Assembly (NCBI RefSeq): GCF_000571935.1
Contig: NZ_ATAX01000035.1
Location: 109,265 to 173,264 of the forward strand
Direction of reading: 5' to 3'
Length of the DNA stretch: 64,000 nt
Source of the DNA: Ruminococcus flavefaciens 007c
GTDB taxonomy: Bacteria > Bacillota > Clostridia > Oscillospirales > Ruminococcaceae
Part shown: piece after piece, positions 34,065 to 42,439 of the stretch
How the letters are laid out: each line of letters begins with the position of its first letter
How positions within the stretch are numbered: position 1 is the first letter of the stretch
Program-made: the position numbers and the translations under genes
The notes under the pieces: model-generated
The model's database searches: none
Told to the model about the DNA's origin: nothing
Seen by the model: only the letters and a program-made list of their open reading frames with translations

Positions 34065-36296
34065 TCATTTTTCAAAGGGAGAGAGGGTCGTGACCTTCTT
34101 CAGGAGGTATTCCTGTATAAGTACAGCGTCGTCTCCCGTCAGTCCTTTGGTATTGGTGTCAACGTCTGCCTGTAACTTGCCTGTTTCGGTAAGATGATGC
34201 TTGTCGCTTCCGTTCTCGCCGTACTTATCGGGATTTGCAAGAGCCTGCATTATGAGTATAGCGTCTGCAAGGTCAACTGTGCCGTCGCAGTTTGCGTCGC
34301 CCCAGAGGGGTTCGAGAGCTCCGCCCATAAGGTAATGGAACTCGCAGCTGTCGATAGTATAGGGCTGATCTATAGCCTTTTCGGAAGCAGCGTCCCATGT
34401 ATTGGACCACCATACCTGTACCTCGCAGGTCTTGAAGTTGTCGGGCATTTCATTGAGATCAACGTGTACCGTAAGCTTTCCGTCCTTGTCGGCGGTGCCC
34501 TTCCACTCTATGTTCTTCCAGTCGTCTGCAGTTGTACCGAAGCCTACTGCACCGCCCAAAGAAGCGTTTGGAGCGCCTGTGATGCTGATCTGCATCTCCT
34601 TGCCTATTGCAAGTGCGGGCTTGTCGGGAATAGTTACGGATTTCTTCTGTATCTCAAACTTATAAGCCGTTGTGGTGGTAGTCAAATTGGGATCGGTGGT
34701 AGTCGTTGTAGTGGTTGTTGTCTTGGAAGGATCGGGAGGAGTAACGTCATCGCGCTGATAGAGGTTTGCAGGGAGCTCGTCAAGAGTTATGCAGTAGTCG
34801 CTCTGATACATGGCGATAGTGTCCTCCTTGGTGTTGAAGGTGGGATTTGACAGGAAGTCTGTAGTATCCGAGCCTCCGTCGTACCATGTGCAGAAGTAAA
34901 GCCATGCAGCGCCCTCCTCCTGCATTTTTTCGGGAGTCGAGAAGCAGTCGTTCTCGGCAAGGGAGATCATCTTTGCACTGTCGTATTTATCCATGATACC
35001 GTAGAATGTGGAAGCAAAGGGACTGTCATTGTGGTAGTACCTTGCGCTGCCTGTTGACCAGTCGGTGCAGCTGTACTTGTCGTAGCCGATGATGTCAACG
35101 TAAGAATCGCCGGGGTACCAGTCCTTTGAGGTATCAAAGTTATAGCTGTTCCACTCCCATATAAGGTTGTGGCAGTTGAGATCATTCGTGAGGGTATTGT
35201 ATGTGTATATCCAGAGCTTCTTATAGGCTGCGGAGCCTTCTCTGCCCCACCAGAACCATGAGCCATTCTCACCGCCGCCGCCTTCTGCCTCGTGGAGAGG
35301 TCTCCAGATAACGGGTATACCCTGTGCCTCAAGCTTATTGAACTCCTTGGCGAGAGTTTTCAGCGTGGAGAGGTAATATTCATTCTCCTTGGTGCCTTCC
35401 GTTGCGGCCTTTGAGGGAGAGAAATCTGTATCCTTGGCTGTATATGTGGTCTGTGACCAGTCCATCTTTGTGCCTATAGTGTAGTTTGCAAACTGCTTGG
35501 GAACATTGAGATGATAGGAAGCTGTGGCGATACCGCCCTTATTCTTTACCCAGTCGATGATACGGTCTGTGGAGCCGTCGTCGCTGCCGTAGAGAGGGCA
35601 GCAGAAGTTGCCGTAGTCAAAGCCCCGGATAGCCGGATAGTGACCTGTTGTGTTCTTGAGGTACTCGAATTCGGTCTCAAGGCCGTGAGGTCCGCCGCTA
35701 TATATCTCCTGCTGTCCGGAGATTATGTGCTTGCCGTAAACCTCGGAGAGGTAAGCCATAAGGCTCTGAGTCTCCACCGTGGCCAGCTGATCGCAGGGTT
35801 TTATCTGCTTTGCTTTGACCTTTACGGCGTCCATAGGCTCTGCGGTAAGGTAATCGAACTGAGACCAGCCCCAGGATTTCTCGATGACGATATTATTGTC
35901 TCCTGCCTTCAGCATGACAGCAGGCACAGCTATGGCTGTATACTCCGTTCCCTGAGGGATGCCTATGGCACCCTGTGATGTGCCGTTTACCGAGAGATTC
36001 TGCTGTTTGTCGCTGCCTATGCCGTAAGCATAGAATGTCAGCTTGTAGGGCCCCGACTGGTCGACCTTTACTGTCAGCTCTATGGTTCCGCTGTCAGTCA
36101 TTTTAAGAGCCGAACCGCCGCTGGCGGAAGAGTCCTTCTCAACAGTGACATCCCCTGAGATCTTTGCGCTCTCAAATTCCACCTTTACCGGAGCGTCAGC
36201 AGCAGTTACGTATGAAGCGCTGTATAATGCACCGTTGATGGCCATTGCAGCAGACATCAGTGCAGCGCCCGCTTTTTTTATCATTTCTGTTTTCAT
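34065..36296 (-). CDS. Cellulosomal GH26 beta-mannanase with CBM and dockerin
   Basis: Secreted beta-1,4-mannanase of 743 residues. Order: signal peptide (1-33), CBM35-like carbohydrate-binding module (about 37-155), GH26 catalytic barrel (about 170-515), Thr-rich linker (521-544), a second beta-sandwich module of unknown family (about 545-665), and a type I dockerin (about 672-740) with repeats WGDANCDGTVDLADAILIMQ and DVDTNTKGLTGDDAVLIQ. The acid/base Glu336 is in WRPLHEAEGG and the nucleophile Glu448 in ISLAEND. The dockerin would tether it to a scaffoldin. An AGGAGG site precedes the ATG. The GH130 gene at 18 kb could use its products. Confidence 0.94.
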   Translation of the reverse strand: MKTEMIKKAGAALMSAAMAINGALYSASYVTAADAPVKVEFESAKISGDVTVEKDSSASGGSALKMTDSGTIELTVKVDQSGPYKLTFYAYGIGSDKQQNLSVNGTSQGAIGIPQGTEYTAIAVPAVMLKAGDNNIVIEKSWGWSQFDYLTAEPMDAVKVKAKQIKPCDQLATVETQSLMAYLSEVYGKHIISGQQEIYSGGPHGLETEFEYLKNTTGHYPAIRGFDYGNFCCPLYGSDDGSTDRIIDWVKNKGGIATASYHLNVPKQFANYTIGTKMDWSQTTYTAKDTDFSPSKAATEGTKENEYYLSTLKTLAKEFNKLEAQGIPVIWRPLHEAEGGGGENGSWFWWGREGSAAYKKLWIYTYNTLTNDLNCHNLIWEWNSYNFDTSKDWYPGDSYVDIIGYDKYSCTDWSTGSARYYHNDSPFASTFYGIMDKYDSAKMISLAENDCFSTPEKMQEEGAAWLYFCTWYDGGSDTTDFLSNPTFNTKEDTIAMYQSDYCITLDELPANLYQRDDVTPPDPSKTTTTTTTTTDPNLTTTTTAYKFEIQKKSVTIPDKPALAIGKEMQISITGAPNASLGGAVGFGTTADDWKNIEWKGTADKDGKLTVHVDLNEMPDNFKTCEVQVWWSNTWDAASEKAIDQPYTIDSCEFHYLMGGALEPLWGDANCDGTVDLADAILIMQALANPDKYGENGSDKHHLTETGKLQADVDTNTKGLTGDDAVLIQEYLLKKVTTLSPFEK

Positions 36297-36529
36297 ACTT
36301 AATATCCTCCTTTTTGAACAAAGCTTTCCTGTACTTTAATTATAGTGCTATTTTTAGCTAAAATCAATGATCGTAACAAAAAGTTTCCATTTATGCATAA
36401 AATTTCGTATGTACGCACAATGAACGGCTGCTGCTTTACAGCAAAAAGCTCAAAATTGACTTAAATTCAGCTTAAATAATAATTCTTAAAGCCAAAATCA
36501 ATATTTACATCTCATTCACAGGTTATATG

Positions 36530-36558
36530 TTGACAATATAAACAAAAAGGTGTATAAT
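36530..36558 (+). promoter_or_regulatory. Consensus promoter of the nth operon
   Basis: A perfect TTGACA (36530-36535) and TATAAT (36553-36558) separated by 17 bases, serving the 36601 gene and nth. Confidence 0.9.
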
Positions 36559-36600
36559 TTCTTTAGAGTTTCGTTTACTTTGTTCATGGAGAGTGAGAAA

Positions 36601-36960
36601 ATGACCGAATATCTTACTAATTATATGAAATACGTTCAGGAACGGCTCGAAAAGTGTACGGGAGCAGAGGAGCTCGGCGAGATCATGGCGGAGCATAAAG
36701 ATAAGATAGCTTTTATGCAGCATGAAAGGATAGTTCATTTTCTGGTGACCATGATGTTCGCACTGATACTTGCGATATTCATAGCCGTATTGGTGTTTAC
36801 ATCTAATATACCCGTACTCATTCTCGTGACCATGATACTGGTCCTGCTCATGTTTTACATCAAGCATTACTATTTCCTGGAAAACACGGTCCAGAAGATG
36901 TACAGAGTGTATGACGATATTCTCGAAAAGCAGAAAAAACTGAAGGAGACTTCCGAATGA
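36601..36960 (+). CDS. Small membrane protein upstream of nth
   Basis: A 119-residue protein with two adjacent membrane helices at about 43-63 and 68-87 between a charged N-terminal helix and a C-terminal amphipathic helix (KMYRVYDDILEKQKKLKE). The ATG at 36601 follows GGAGAG. Its stop overlaps the nth start in an ATGA arrangement. Function unknown. Confidence 0.75.
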   Translation: MTEYLTNYMKYVQERLEKCTGAEELGEIMAEHKDKIAFMQHERIVHFLVTMMFALILAIFIAVLVFTSNIPVLILVTMILVLLMFYIKHYYFLENTVQKMYRVYDDILEKQKKLKETSE

Positions 36961-37592
36961 CAAAGAAGGAGATCGCAGCACTGGCTGCGGAGGAGCTTGA
37001 AAAGCTCTATCCCGATGCAGAATGTACCCTTGATTACTCCAAGCCCTATGAGCTCATGTTTGCTGCAAGGCTTGCGGCTCAGTGTACAGACGCAAGGGTA
37101 AATATCGTCACAAAGACTCTATTTAAAAAGTATCCCACTCTTGAAGCCTTTGCAAATGCCGATCTTGAGGAACTGGAACAGGACGTAAAGCCCTGCGGCT
37201 TCTATCATACCAAGGCAAAGAGCCTGAAGGAGATGGCAGGTCAGCTCATCAATGACTTCGGAGGCGAGGTCCCCGATACTATGGAGGAACTTCTGACATT
37301 ATCGGGTATCGGCAGAAAGACGGCAAACCTTATGCTGGGTGACGTTTTCGGAAAGCCAGCCATCGTTACGGATACCCACTGCATACGTATCACGGGACGT
37401 CTCGGACTCACTAAAAACAAGGAGCCCGCAAAGGTGGAGAAGGATCTTGCAAAGCTGATCCCTCCGGAAAAGTCTTCGGATTTCTGCCACAGGACGGTGG
37501 AATTCGGACGGGATATATGCAATGCGAGAAAGCCTAAATGCGGAGAATGTCCGCTGAATTACTTCTGCAAATACTATGCGGAAAGGACGTAG
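36957..37592 (+). CDS. nth: Endonuclease III
   Basis: DNA glycosylase/AP lyase that removes oxidised pyrimidines in base excision repair. The 211-residue protein has the helix-hairpin-helix LSGIGRKTANLMLGD with the catalytic Lys and the downstream VTDTHCIRITGRLG carrying the catalytic Asp, and ends with a [4Fe-4S] site CNARKPKCGECPLNYFC (CX6CX2CX5C). Length and motifs are normal. Translationally coupled to the small membrane protein before it. Confidence 0.97.
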   Translation: MTKKEIAALAAEELEKLYPDAECTLDYSKPYELMFAARLAAQCTDARVNIVTKTLFKKYPTLEAFANADLEELEQDVKPCGFYHTKAKSLKEMAGQLINDFGGEVPDTMEELLTLSGIGRKTANLMLGDVFGKPAIVTDTHCIRITGRLGLTKNKEPAKVEKDLAKLIPPEKSSDFCHRTVEFGRDICNARKPKCGECPLNYFCKYYAERT

Positions 37593-37620
37593 ATCATGGA
37601 GCCTGCAGGACACTTTGACT

Positions 37621-37701
37621 ATGTTCTTTGAGCTGTGCCGCAGGCTGTCCGAAGCTTTCAGCCCTGAAACAGATCTTGATTTTATGAAAGGATTGATATA
37701 A
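37621..37701 (+). CDS. Possible 26-residue open frame before yjbQ
   Basis: An open frame starting at ATG 37621 and stopping one base before the yjbQ ATG would encode a 26-residue peptide (MFFELCRRLSEAFSPETDLD...). The frame is open further upstream into nth in another frame. It may be a leader, a remnant of a lost gene or chance. An AGGA lies 16 bases before the ATG. Confidence 0.25.
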   Translation: MFFELCRRLSEAFSPETDLDFMKGLI

Positions 37702-38097
37702 ATGCTTTTTAATTTTAAACTCAGCACTCCTGCCGAGGGACTTGTTGACATAACAAATGAAGTCAGCGAAGCTGTAAAGGAAAGCGGTGTGCTTGAGGGT
37801 ATATGTATAGTTTTCTGTCCGCATACAACTGCGGCAATAACCATAAACGAGAACGCAGATCCCGATGTACAGACCGATTTCATTAAGGGCATGGACAGAT
37901 TCTTTCCCGATCTTCAGATCTTCCGCCATGCGGAGGGCAATTCGGACGCTCATATCAAATCCTCGGCAGTGGGCGCCAGCGAGACTCTTATCATAACCGG
38001 CGGAAAGCTCCTCCTCGGAACATGGCAGGATATTTACTTCTGCGAATTTGACGGCCCGAGAACAAGAAAATTCTTCGTTAAAGTTATAGGAGATTGA
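37702..38097 (+). CDS. YjbQ family (UPF0047) protein
   Basis: A 131-residue protein of the YjbQ/UPF0047 family, a trimeric beta-barrel fold; some members show weak thiamine-phosphate synthase activity and the true role is open. Family motifs are CPHTTAAITINENADPDV, the His in FRHAEGNSDAHIKSSAVG and GTWQDIYFCEFDGPR. AAAGGA lies ahead of the ATG. The sirtuin gene follows after three bases. Confidence 0.9.
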   Translation: MLFNFKLSTPAEGLVDITNEVSEAVKESGVLEGICIVFCPHTTAAITINENADPDVQTDFIKGMDRFFPDLQIFRHAEGNSDAHIKSSAVGASETLIITGGKLLLGTWQDIYFCEFDGPRTRKFFVKVIGD

Positions 38098-38100
38098 GCC

Positions 38101-38814
38101 ATGGACAATATCGAAAAGCTTGCGGAAATAGTAAACAATTCCCATAGTATCGTATTTTTCGGCGGTGCGGGAGTCTCTACGGAAAGCGGTATACCCGATT
38201 TCAGAAGCGTTGACGGCCTTTACAGCCAGCAGTGGGATTACCCTCCCGAGACTATCCTCAGCCATACCTTCTTTATGAGTAAGACAGAGGAGTTTTACCG
38301 CTTTTACAGGGCGAAAATGCTCTGCCTTGACGCAAAGCCAAATGCTGCCCACCTGAAGCTTGCTCAGCTTGAAAAGGAGGGAAAGCTCTCTGCTGTGATC
38401 ACTCAGAATATAGACGGACTTCATCAGGCAGCAGGCAGCAGGAAGGTCTATGAGCTCCACGGCAGTGTTCTGCGCAATTACTGCACGAAATGCGGAAAAT
38501 TCTACGATGTCAGGTATATAATTGACTCCGAGGGAGTGCCCAAGTGCGAGTGTGGAGGCATAGTAAAGCCCGATGTGGTGCTTTACGAGGAGGCTCTTGA
38601 CGACAGCACGGTCAGCGGAGCGGTCAATGCCATTGCTTCTGCGGATACTCTCATAATTGGCGGCACATCGCTGAATGTATACCCTGCCGCAGGTCTTATA
38701 AGGTATTTCCGCGGAGAGCATCTTGTGATAATAAATATGGCGCCTACCCAGATGGATAAGAACGCCGAGCTTCTCATATGTGAAAGGATAGGAGAAGTAT
38801 TTTCAAGGATTTAA
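38101..38814 (+). CDS. Sir2-type NAD-dependent protein deacylase
   Basis: Cytoplasmic sirtuin of 237 residues that removes acyl groups from lysines using NAD. The NAD motif GGAGVSTESGIPDFRS is at about 21-36, TQNIDGLHQAAG at about 101-112, the catalytic His is in YELHGSV, a four-Cys zinc site reads CTKCGK and CECGG, and the late NAD contact is GGTSLNVYPAAG. GGAG precedes the ATG. Probably in one transcript with nth and yjbQ. Several GNAT acetyltransferases lie within 6 kb, but no specific substrate link is visible. Confidence 0.95.
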   Translation: MDNIEKLAEIVNNSHSIVFFGGAGVSTESGIPDFRSVDGLYSQQWDYPPETILSHTFFMSKTEEFYRFYRAKMLCLDAKPNAAHLKLAQLEKEGKLSAVITQNIDGLHQAAGSRKVYELHGSVLRNYCTKCGKFYDVRYIIDSEGVPKCECGGIVKPDVVLYEEALDDSTVSGAVNAIASADTLIIGGTSLNVYPAAGLIRYFRGEHLVIINMAPTQMDKNAELLICERIGEVFSRI

Positions 38815-39060
38815 GAGGCGGTGTCTGGCAGCGTAATGACATCAGCCGATTTATCAACCCTCTTAACGGCTGGCTGCGGTATGGGTGCAAAAGCGCCTGA
38901 AGATCCGCAGCCTCCAACCAAATACAGCCTTACGGAGGCTGCGCCGCGTTATGCGGAAGGACCTCTGCGATGAGCAGCTTGTCCCTTGCAGCAGCTGAGA
39001 TGTAATGGTTCAAATAAGGCCCGGAAGAGTTCAGAGAACAGCTTTCGGGCTTTGCTGTTT
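38815..39060 (+). ncRNA. Candidate structured RNA with terminator
   Basis: A GC-rich stretch of about 245 bases without a convincing gene. It can form consecutive hairpins: CAGCCG (38843-38848)/CGGCTG (38867-38872), GCTGCGG (38873-38879)/CCGCAGC (38905-38911) enclosing a 6-bp GGGTGC-AAAA-GCGCCT hairpin, AGCCTCC (38909-38915)/GGAGGCT (38934-38940), and CCGC/GCGG near 38950. The second and third stems share three bases and compete. It ends in a terminator-like stem (39017-39052) with TTTGCTGTTT. A 45-codon frame runs through it from 38836 but lacks a ribosome site. It could be a small RNA or a leader of the cupin gene. No known riboswitch signature matched. Confidence 0.4.
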
Positions 39061-39094
39061 GCAGCAGAAGATTATTATAAAGGAAGTGCTGATT

Positions 39095-39445
39095 ATGGGG
39101 AATTTCCCGGATTTTATGAAAAGAGAAGCCAATAAGGTGCCGGCGGAGCAGCAGAATACTCCCGATATAGAGGGCTGCTACTATACTGCCGCTGACGGGA
39201 GTCAGATGGCCTTCTGGACCTGTAATGCTGACCGGGTCTCAAAGGAGCATATCCATGATTACGACGAGTACATGGTGTGTATCGAAGGGGAGTATACCGT
39301 TACTGTAAACGGCGAAGCTACAGTGCTCCATGCAGGTGATGAGCTTTTCATACCCAGAGGCGCCCTTCAGGGCGGAAGCTGCAGGGCAGGGACAAGGACT
39401 ATCCATGCCTTCGGCGGTAAAAGGATAGAAAGCGGTGAAAAGTAA
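39095..39445 (+). CDS. Cupin-domain protein
   Basis: A 116-residue single-domain cupin. The first cupin motif is visible as HIHDYDEYMVCIEGEYTV and the second as HAGDELFIPRGALQGG. Metal ligands would be the two His and Glu/Asp of motif 1 and the late His in TRTIHAFGG. AAGGA lies before the ATG at 39095; the longer frame starting earlier runs through a likely terminator. Substrate unknown. Its stop overlaps the start of the acetyltransferase by one base. Confidence 0.85.
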   Translation: MGNFPDFMKREANKVPAEQQNTPDIEGCYYTAADGSQMAFWTCNADRVSKEHIHDYDEYMVCIEGEYTVTVNGEATVLHAGDELFIPRGALQGGSCRAGTRTIHAFGGKRIESGEK

Positions 39446-39891
39446 TGGAGATAAGGACGTTTACGACAGATATGAGCGAAAAGGTGACGGATTTTCTTGC
39501 AGAGGTGTTCCCACAGGTCGGAAAGCCCTTCGAGCCAGATGGCAGGCACTCAGAATATAAGGATATAAAAGGGAATTTTGAACTGTTCCTGTGTCTTTTT
39601 GACGGTGAAAACATAATAGGGACAGTTGCTGTGAAAAAACTGGACAGCAATAATTGTGAGTTGAAATGCCTTTATCTGTACGAGGAGTATCAGGGGCGGA
39701 AGCTGGGTTACAGGCTGCTGAACGAGGCGGTGGAATATGCGAAAAAGAACGGATATAGGAGAATCTTGCTTGATTCGATGTCGAGGTATCAGAATGCTCT
39801 GAAACTCTATGAGAAGTTCGGCTTTGTAAACACGGAAAGGTACAATGACAATGCGAAAGCGGACGTATTTATGGTGAAGGAGCTTGTATAA
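39445..39891 (+). CDS. GNAT family N-acetyltransferase
   Basis: A 148-residue acetyl-CoA-dependent acetyltransferase. The acetyl-CoA pyrophosphate loop reads YQGRKLGYRLLNEAVEYAKKNG (about 92-113) and the C-terminal motif B reads ALKLYEKFGF. Overlaps the cupin stop by one base, so the pair is coupled. Substrate unknown. Confidence 0.88.
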   Translation: MEIRTFTTDMSEKVTDFLAEVFPQVGKPFEPDGRHSEYKDIKGNFELFLCLFDGENIIGTVAVKKLDSNNCELKCLYLYEEYQGRKLGYRLLNEAVEYAKKNGYRRILLDSMSRYQNALKLYEKFGFVNTERYNDNAKADVFMVKELV

Positions 39892-39910
39892 AGCCGTTTT
39901 TATAGCTCAG

Positions 39911-39930
39911 ATTAACGTATCAGCGTTGAT
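39911..39930. promoter_or_regulatory. Shared upstream element, copy 1
   Basis: ATTAACGTATCAGCGTTGAT, containing the dyad TATCA-GCGT-TGATA. It lies 196 bases before the first dockerin gene and matches 19 of 20 bases at 40884-40903. Further shared blocks follow: CGCAACAAATG at 40011-40021 and TATAAT at 40044-40049, with no good -35 box. Confidence 0.6.
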
Positions 39931-40106
39931 ATATAAATATCATATATGTCATATATCATTAAATAATCCCTTTGGTTTTTGTAATATACCACAAATTGTT
40001 GTAAGCCTTGCGCAACAAATGGGCAGCAGCAATAAATGACTGGTATAATATACTTGTCGGACGGAGATCCGGCAAATAATGATTTTTCAGAAAGGGATTA
40101 TTAACA

Positions 40107-40787
40107 ATGAAAAAGTCAATCAAAAGAATCACAGCAGCAATCTCAGCAGCAGTAGTATGCGCACTTCCTACAGTTAACGCTATTACATCAAGCGCTGCAA
40201 AAGCAACTCAGAAGAATACTTACAAGATCGAGACTATCATGCACGGAGGCAGTGACAGAGTTTATTTCCTTCACATTGACAGATACTTCAATTCTGCAAT
40301 AAAGAATTCTGTTACACTGCGCAATTCTTCATTCCAGCTTCCCTGCAACAGCTTTTCGGCAAAAATGCCTCAGCAGGGCAGAATGGTATTCAGCGCTGAG
40401 TCTTCTGCTCTCAGAAGATATGATGGCGTTGTAAGCATCGATACATTTGATGTTCCTGCATCTGTAACTCCCGCTCAGTTCAAGTGGAACTTCTATGCTA
40501 CAGCTACCGGCAATTATTACCTCGGCGACGGCACACTCTACACTGAGTATGAGGACAGCATGGAAGAAAGAGTTCACCTCGTTGGCGACGCAAACGGCGA
40601 CGGCGTGATAATGATGAACGATGTAGTTGTTATCCAGCAGTACCTCATCAATGTTCTCGATGAAGATGAGATCGATCTCATCGCTGCTGATGCAAATGGC
40701 GACGGCACGGTTGATGAGAATGACGGAGAGCTTATCCAGAGATACCTCCTCGGCTCGATCAACAGCTTTGCTGATTATCAGTTCTGA
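40107..40787 (+). CDS. Secreted dockerin protein, unknown N-terminal domain
   Basis: A 226-residue exported protein: signal peptide (about 1-31, ending ITSSAA), an unassigned beta-rich domain (about 35-145), and a type I dockerin (about 153-218) with two good calcium loops, GDANGDGVIMMNDVVVIQQY and ADANGDGTVDENDGELIQRY. It would attach to a scaffoldin cohesin. The N-terminal domain matches no enzyme family I know. AAAGGG lies before the ATG. It is the first of two tandem genes with closely similar upstream regions and a good terminator follows. Confidence 0.88.
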   Translation: MKKSIKRITAAISAAVVCALPTVNAITSSAAKATQKNTYKIETIMHGGSDRVYFLHIDRYFNSAIKNSVTLRNSSFQLPCNSFSAKMPQQGRMVFSAESSALRRYDGVVSIDTFDVPASVTPAQFKWNFYATATGNYYLGDGTLYTEYEDSMEERVHLVGDANGDGVIMMNDVVVIQQYLINVLDEDEIDLIAADANGDGTVDENDGELIQRYLLGSINSFADYQF

Positions 40788-40812
40788 TCTTGACTGAAAA
40801 GAAATTTTTACG

Positions 40813-40843
40813 AAGCAGACCTCACTACAGAGGTCTGCTTTTT
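40813..40843 (+). terminator. Terminator
   Basis: Perfect 11-bp stem AAGCAGACCTC/GAGGTCTGCTT followed by TTT. Confidence 0.9.
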
Positions 40844-40883
40844 GTGCATATTGACTTTTACTCAAATTCGGTAAAATGTGCAA

Positions 40884-40903
40884 ATTAACGTATCAGCGTC
40901 GAT
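40884..40903. promoter_or_regulatory. Shared upstream element, copy 2
   Basis: ATTAACGTATCAGCGTCGAT, 199 bases before the second dockerin-like gene. CGCAACAAATG recurs at 40991-41001 and TATAAT at 41024-41029, in the same order and spacing as in copy 1. A CGGAGG/CCTCCG hairpin follows in the leader. Confidence 0.6.
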
Positions 40904-41082
40904 TACTGAACATATTGAATCTATATAAACATATATCATACAAAGATATTCACAAATATTGTAGCTTGTTACAAACTTCGGTTAACCGGGCGCAACAAAT
41001 GAGCAGGAGTGGAAAATGTGCAGTATAATAATTACGGAGGCAAGATCCTCCGAAAATCAATACAGAAGGGAATATGTAAAAA

Positions 41083-41895
41083 ATGAAAAACACTATGAAG
41101 AAAATTGCAGCATCATTATCAGCAGCAGTATTGTGCGCTATCCCCATGGCAGGCAGTTTAACTGCTAATGCAGCCGAACAGTACACAACTTACAGAACAT
41201 CTTACTTCATAAAGCATGAGAATGCAAACATTGAAGAAACAAGCATCACTGTAACAACCAAGAAGGGTCTTACTAAGCTTGGAAGAAAGAACTTAAACAA
41301 CACTGGCAGGATATATGATATCCACGGTTCCGGCGGTCAGACATACGATCATATAAATGTTGTTTGGAAGAGATACACCGGTGATATCGGCACTCAGGCG
41401 TTCAAGAAGAAGGGACTTCTCTACAACGAGACATCCAAGACAACTTATGGCGGAAAGTTTGAGGATTACCTCGTAAGCAATACTGCGCTCGATATTCAGG
41501 CTAAGGATACAAACGGCGACAGTGCAGCTGAGAGAATTGGCTACTTTGCTGTAAATGTTGGCGATGTTACAGGCGCTTTGAATTCAACATCTTTCAAGGA
41601 TTTCAAGGCTGACGGCATCACAGGCATGGATGCTCTCGAAGTTCAGAAGCTCGTTAAAAAGGGTGTCACAAATATCGCAGAATACTCTAAGACTGTTGAT
41701 TATTCATCTGCAAATAATGAGTCTGTTAAAACACTCAGAGCTATGATTGCAGGCGATATCAACAACGACGGAAAGCTCACAGACAACGATGCTACTGTTA
41801 TCATGTACTGGATCGTTGGCCGCGTAAATGATTTCTCACGCTTTAACGGTGTAGCTGACAACAAGATCGTTGATATGGCTGAGAACATGAAATAA
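41083..41895 (+). CDS. Secreted protein with divergent dockerin-like region
   Basis: A 270-residue exported protein. A signal peptide covers about 1-29 (AVLCAIPMAGSLTANAAE). The C-terminal part (about 175-262) has a dockerin-like layout, but only the second calcium loop is regular (AGDINNDGKLTDNDATVIMYW); the first reads ADGITGMDALEVQKLV and lacks several ligands, and a 30-residue insertion separates them. The N-terminal domain is unassigned. It is paralogous in layout and promoter to the 40107 gene. Cohesin binding is likely but may be weakened. Confidence 0.8.
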   Translation: MKNTMKKIAASLSAAVLCAIPMAGSLTANAAEQYTTYRTSYFIKHENANIEETSITVTTKKGLTKLGRKNLNNTGRIYDIHGSGGQTYDHINVVWKRYTGDIGTQAFKKKGLLYNETSKTTYGGKFEDYLVSNTALDIQAKDTNGDSAAERIGYFAVNVGDVTGALNSTSFKDFKADGITGMDALEVQKLVKKGVTNIAEYSKTVDYSSANNESVKTLRAMIAGDINNDGKLTDNDATVIMYWIVGRVNDFSRFNGVADNKIVDMAENMK

Positions 41896-41910
41896 TCAGT
41901 TTCGTTCCCC

Positions 41911-41940
41911 GCGGACTTTCTTATGAAAGTCCGCTTTTTT
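41911..41940 (+). terminator. Terminator
   Basis: Perfect 10-bp stem GCGGACTTTC/GAAAGTCCGC with TTAT loop and T6 run. Confidence 0.9.
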
Positions 41941-41941
41941 A

Positions 41942-41969
41942 TTGACATATCCCCACAGGATGATATAAT
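41942..41969 (+). promoter_or_regulatory. Promoter of the 41994 GNAT gene
   Basis: TTGACA (41942-41947) and TATAAT (41964-41969) with a 16-base spacer, starting in the tail of the preceding terminator. Confidence 0.75.
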
Positions 41970-41993
41970 ATAATTAATAAGGGGGAGATTTCT

Positions 41994-42428
41994 ATGATAA
42001 GAGAGATCACAAATGCTGATTTTGACGGACTTATGAAACTGTATATGGAGCTCCACGATAATCCTTTTCCCGAAAAAGACGATAGAGTATTGGCTGTCTG
42101 GAACAGGATAATGAATGACAAGGATCACCATATTATAGTCGCGGATATTGACGGAGTCATTGCTGCTTCGTGTGTATGTGTGATAATACCTAACCTCACC
42201 CGCGGTCAGCGGCCGTATGCCTTTATCGAGAATGTGGTTACTTCAGCTAAATATCGAAGGAAAGGCTTTGCTACTGCCTGCCTTGACTTTGCACGGGAGC
42301 TTGCAAGAAATGAGAATTGCTATAAAATGATGCTCCTCACAGGCTCCAAGAAGGAAGGAACACTTAAATTCTATGAGAATGCAGGCTATAACAGCAGCGA
42401 TAAGACGGCCTTTATACAATGGTTGTAA
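41994..42428 (+). CDS. GNAT family N-acetyltransferase
   Basis: A 144-residue acetyltransferase with the acetyl-CoA loop YRRKGFATACLDFARELARNEN (about 83-104) and the C-terminal LKFYENAGYNSSDKTAF. GGGGGAG precedes the ATG. The following GNAT gene begins 11 bases after its stop, so the two are probably cotranscribed. Substrate unknown. Confidence 0.88.
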   Translation: MIREITNADFDGLMKLYMELHDNPFPEKDDRVLAVWNRIMNDKDHHIIVADIDGVIAASCVCVIIPNLTRGQRPYAFIENVVTSAKYRRKGFATACLDFARELARNENCYKMMLLTGSKKEGTLKFYENAGYNSSDKTAFIQWL

Positions 42429-42439
42429 GGAATGTGTGT

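Noticed and set aside
37594..38721. Minus-strand frame of about 375 codons opposite yjbQ and the sirtuin gene
   Set aside because: Both plus-strand genes are clear family members with motifs in order; the antisense frame has no such features.
38815..39010. SRP RNA, 6S RNA, RNase P or tRNA-like gene
   Set aside because: The SRP loop consensus, the 6S central bubble, RNase P core motifs and a cloverleaf are all missing; GGTTCAAAT near 39007 is an isolated T-loop lookalike.
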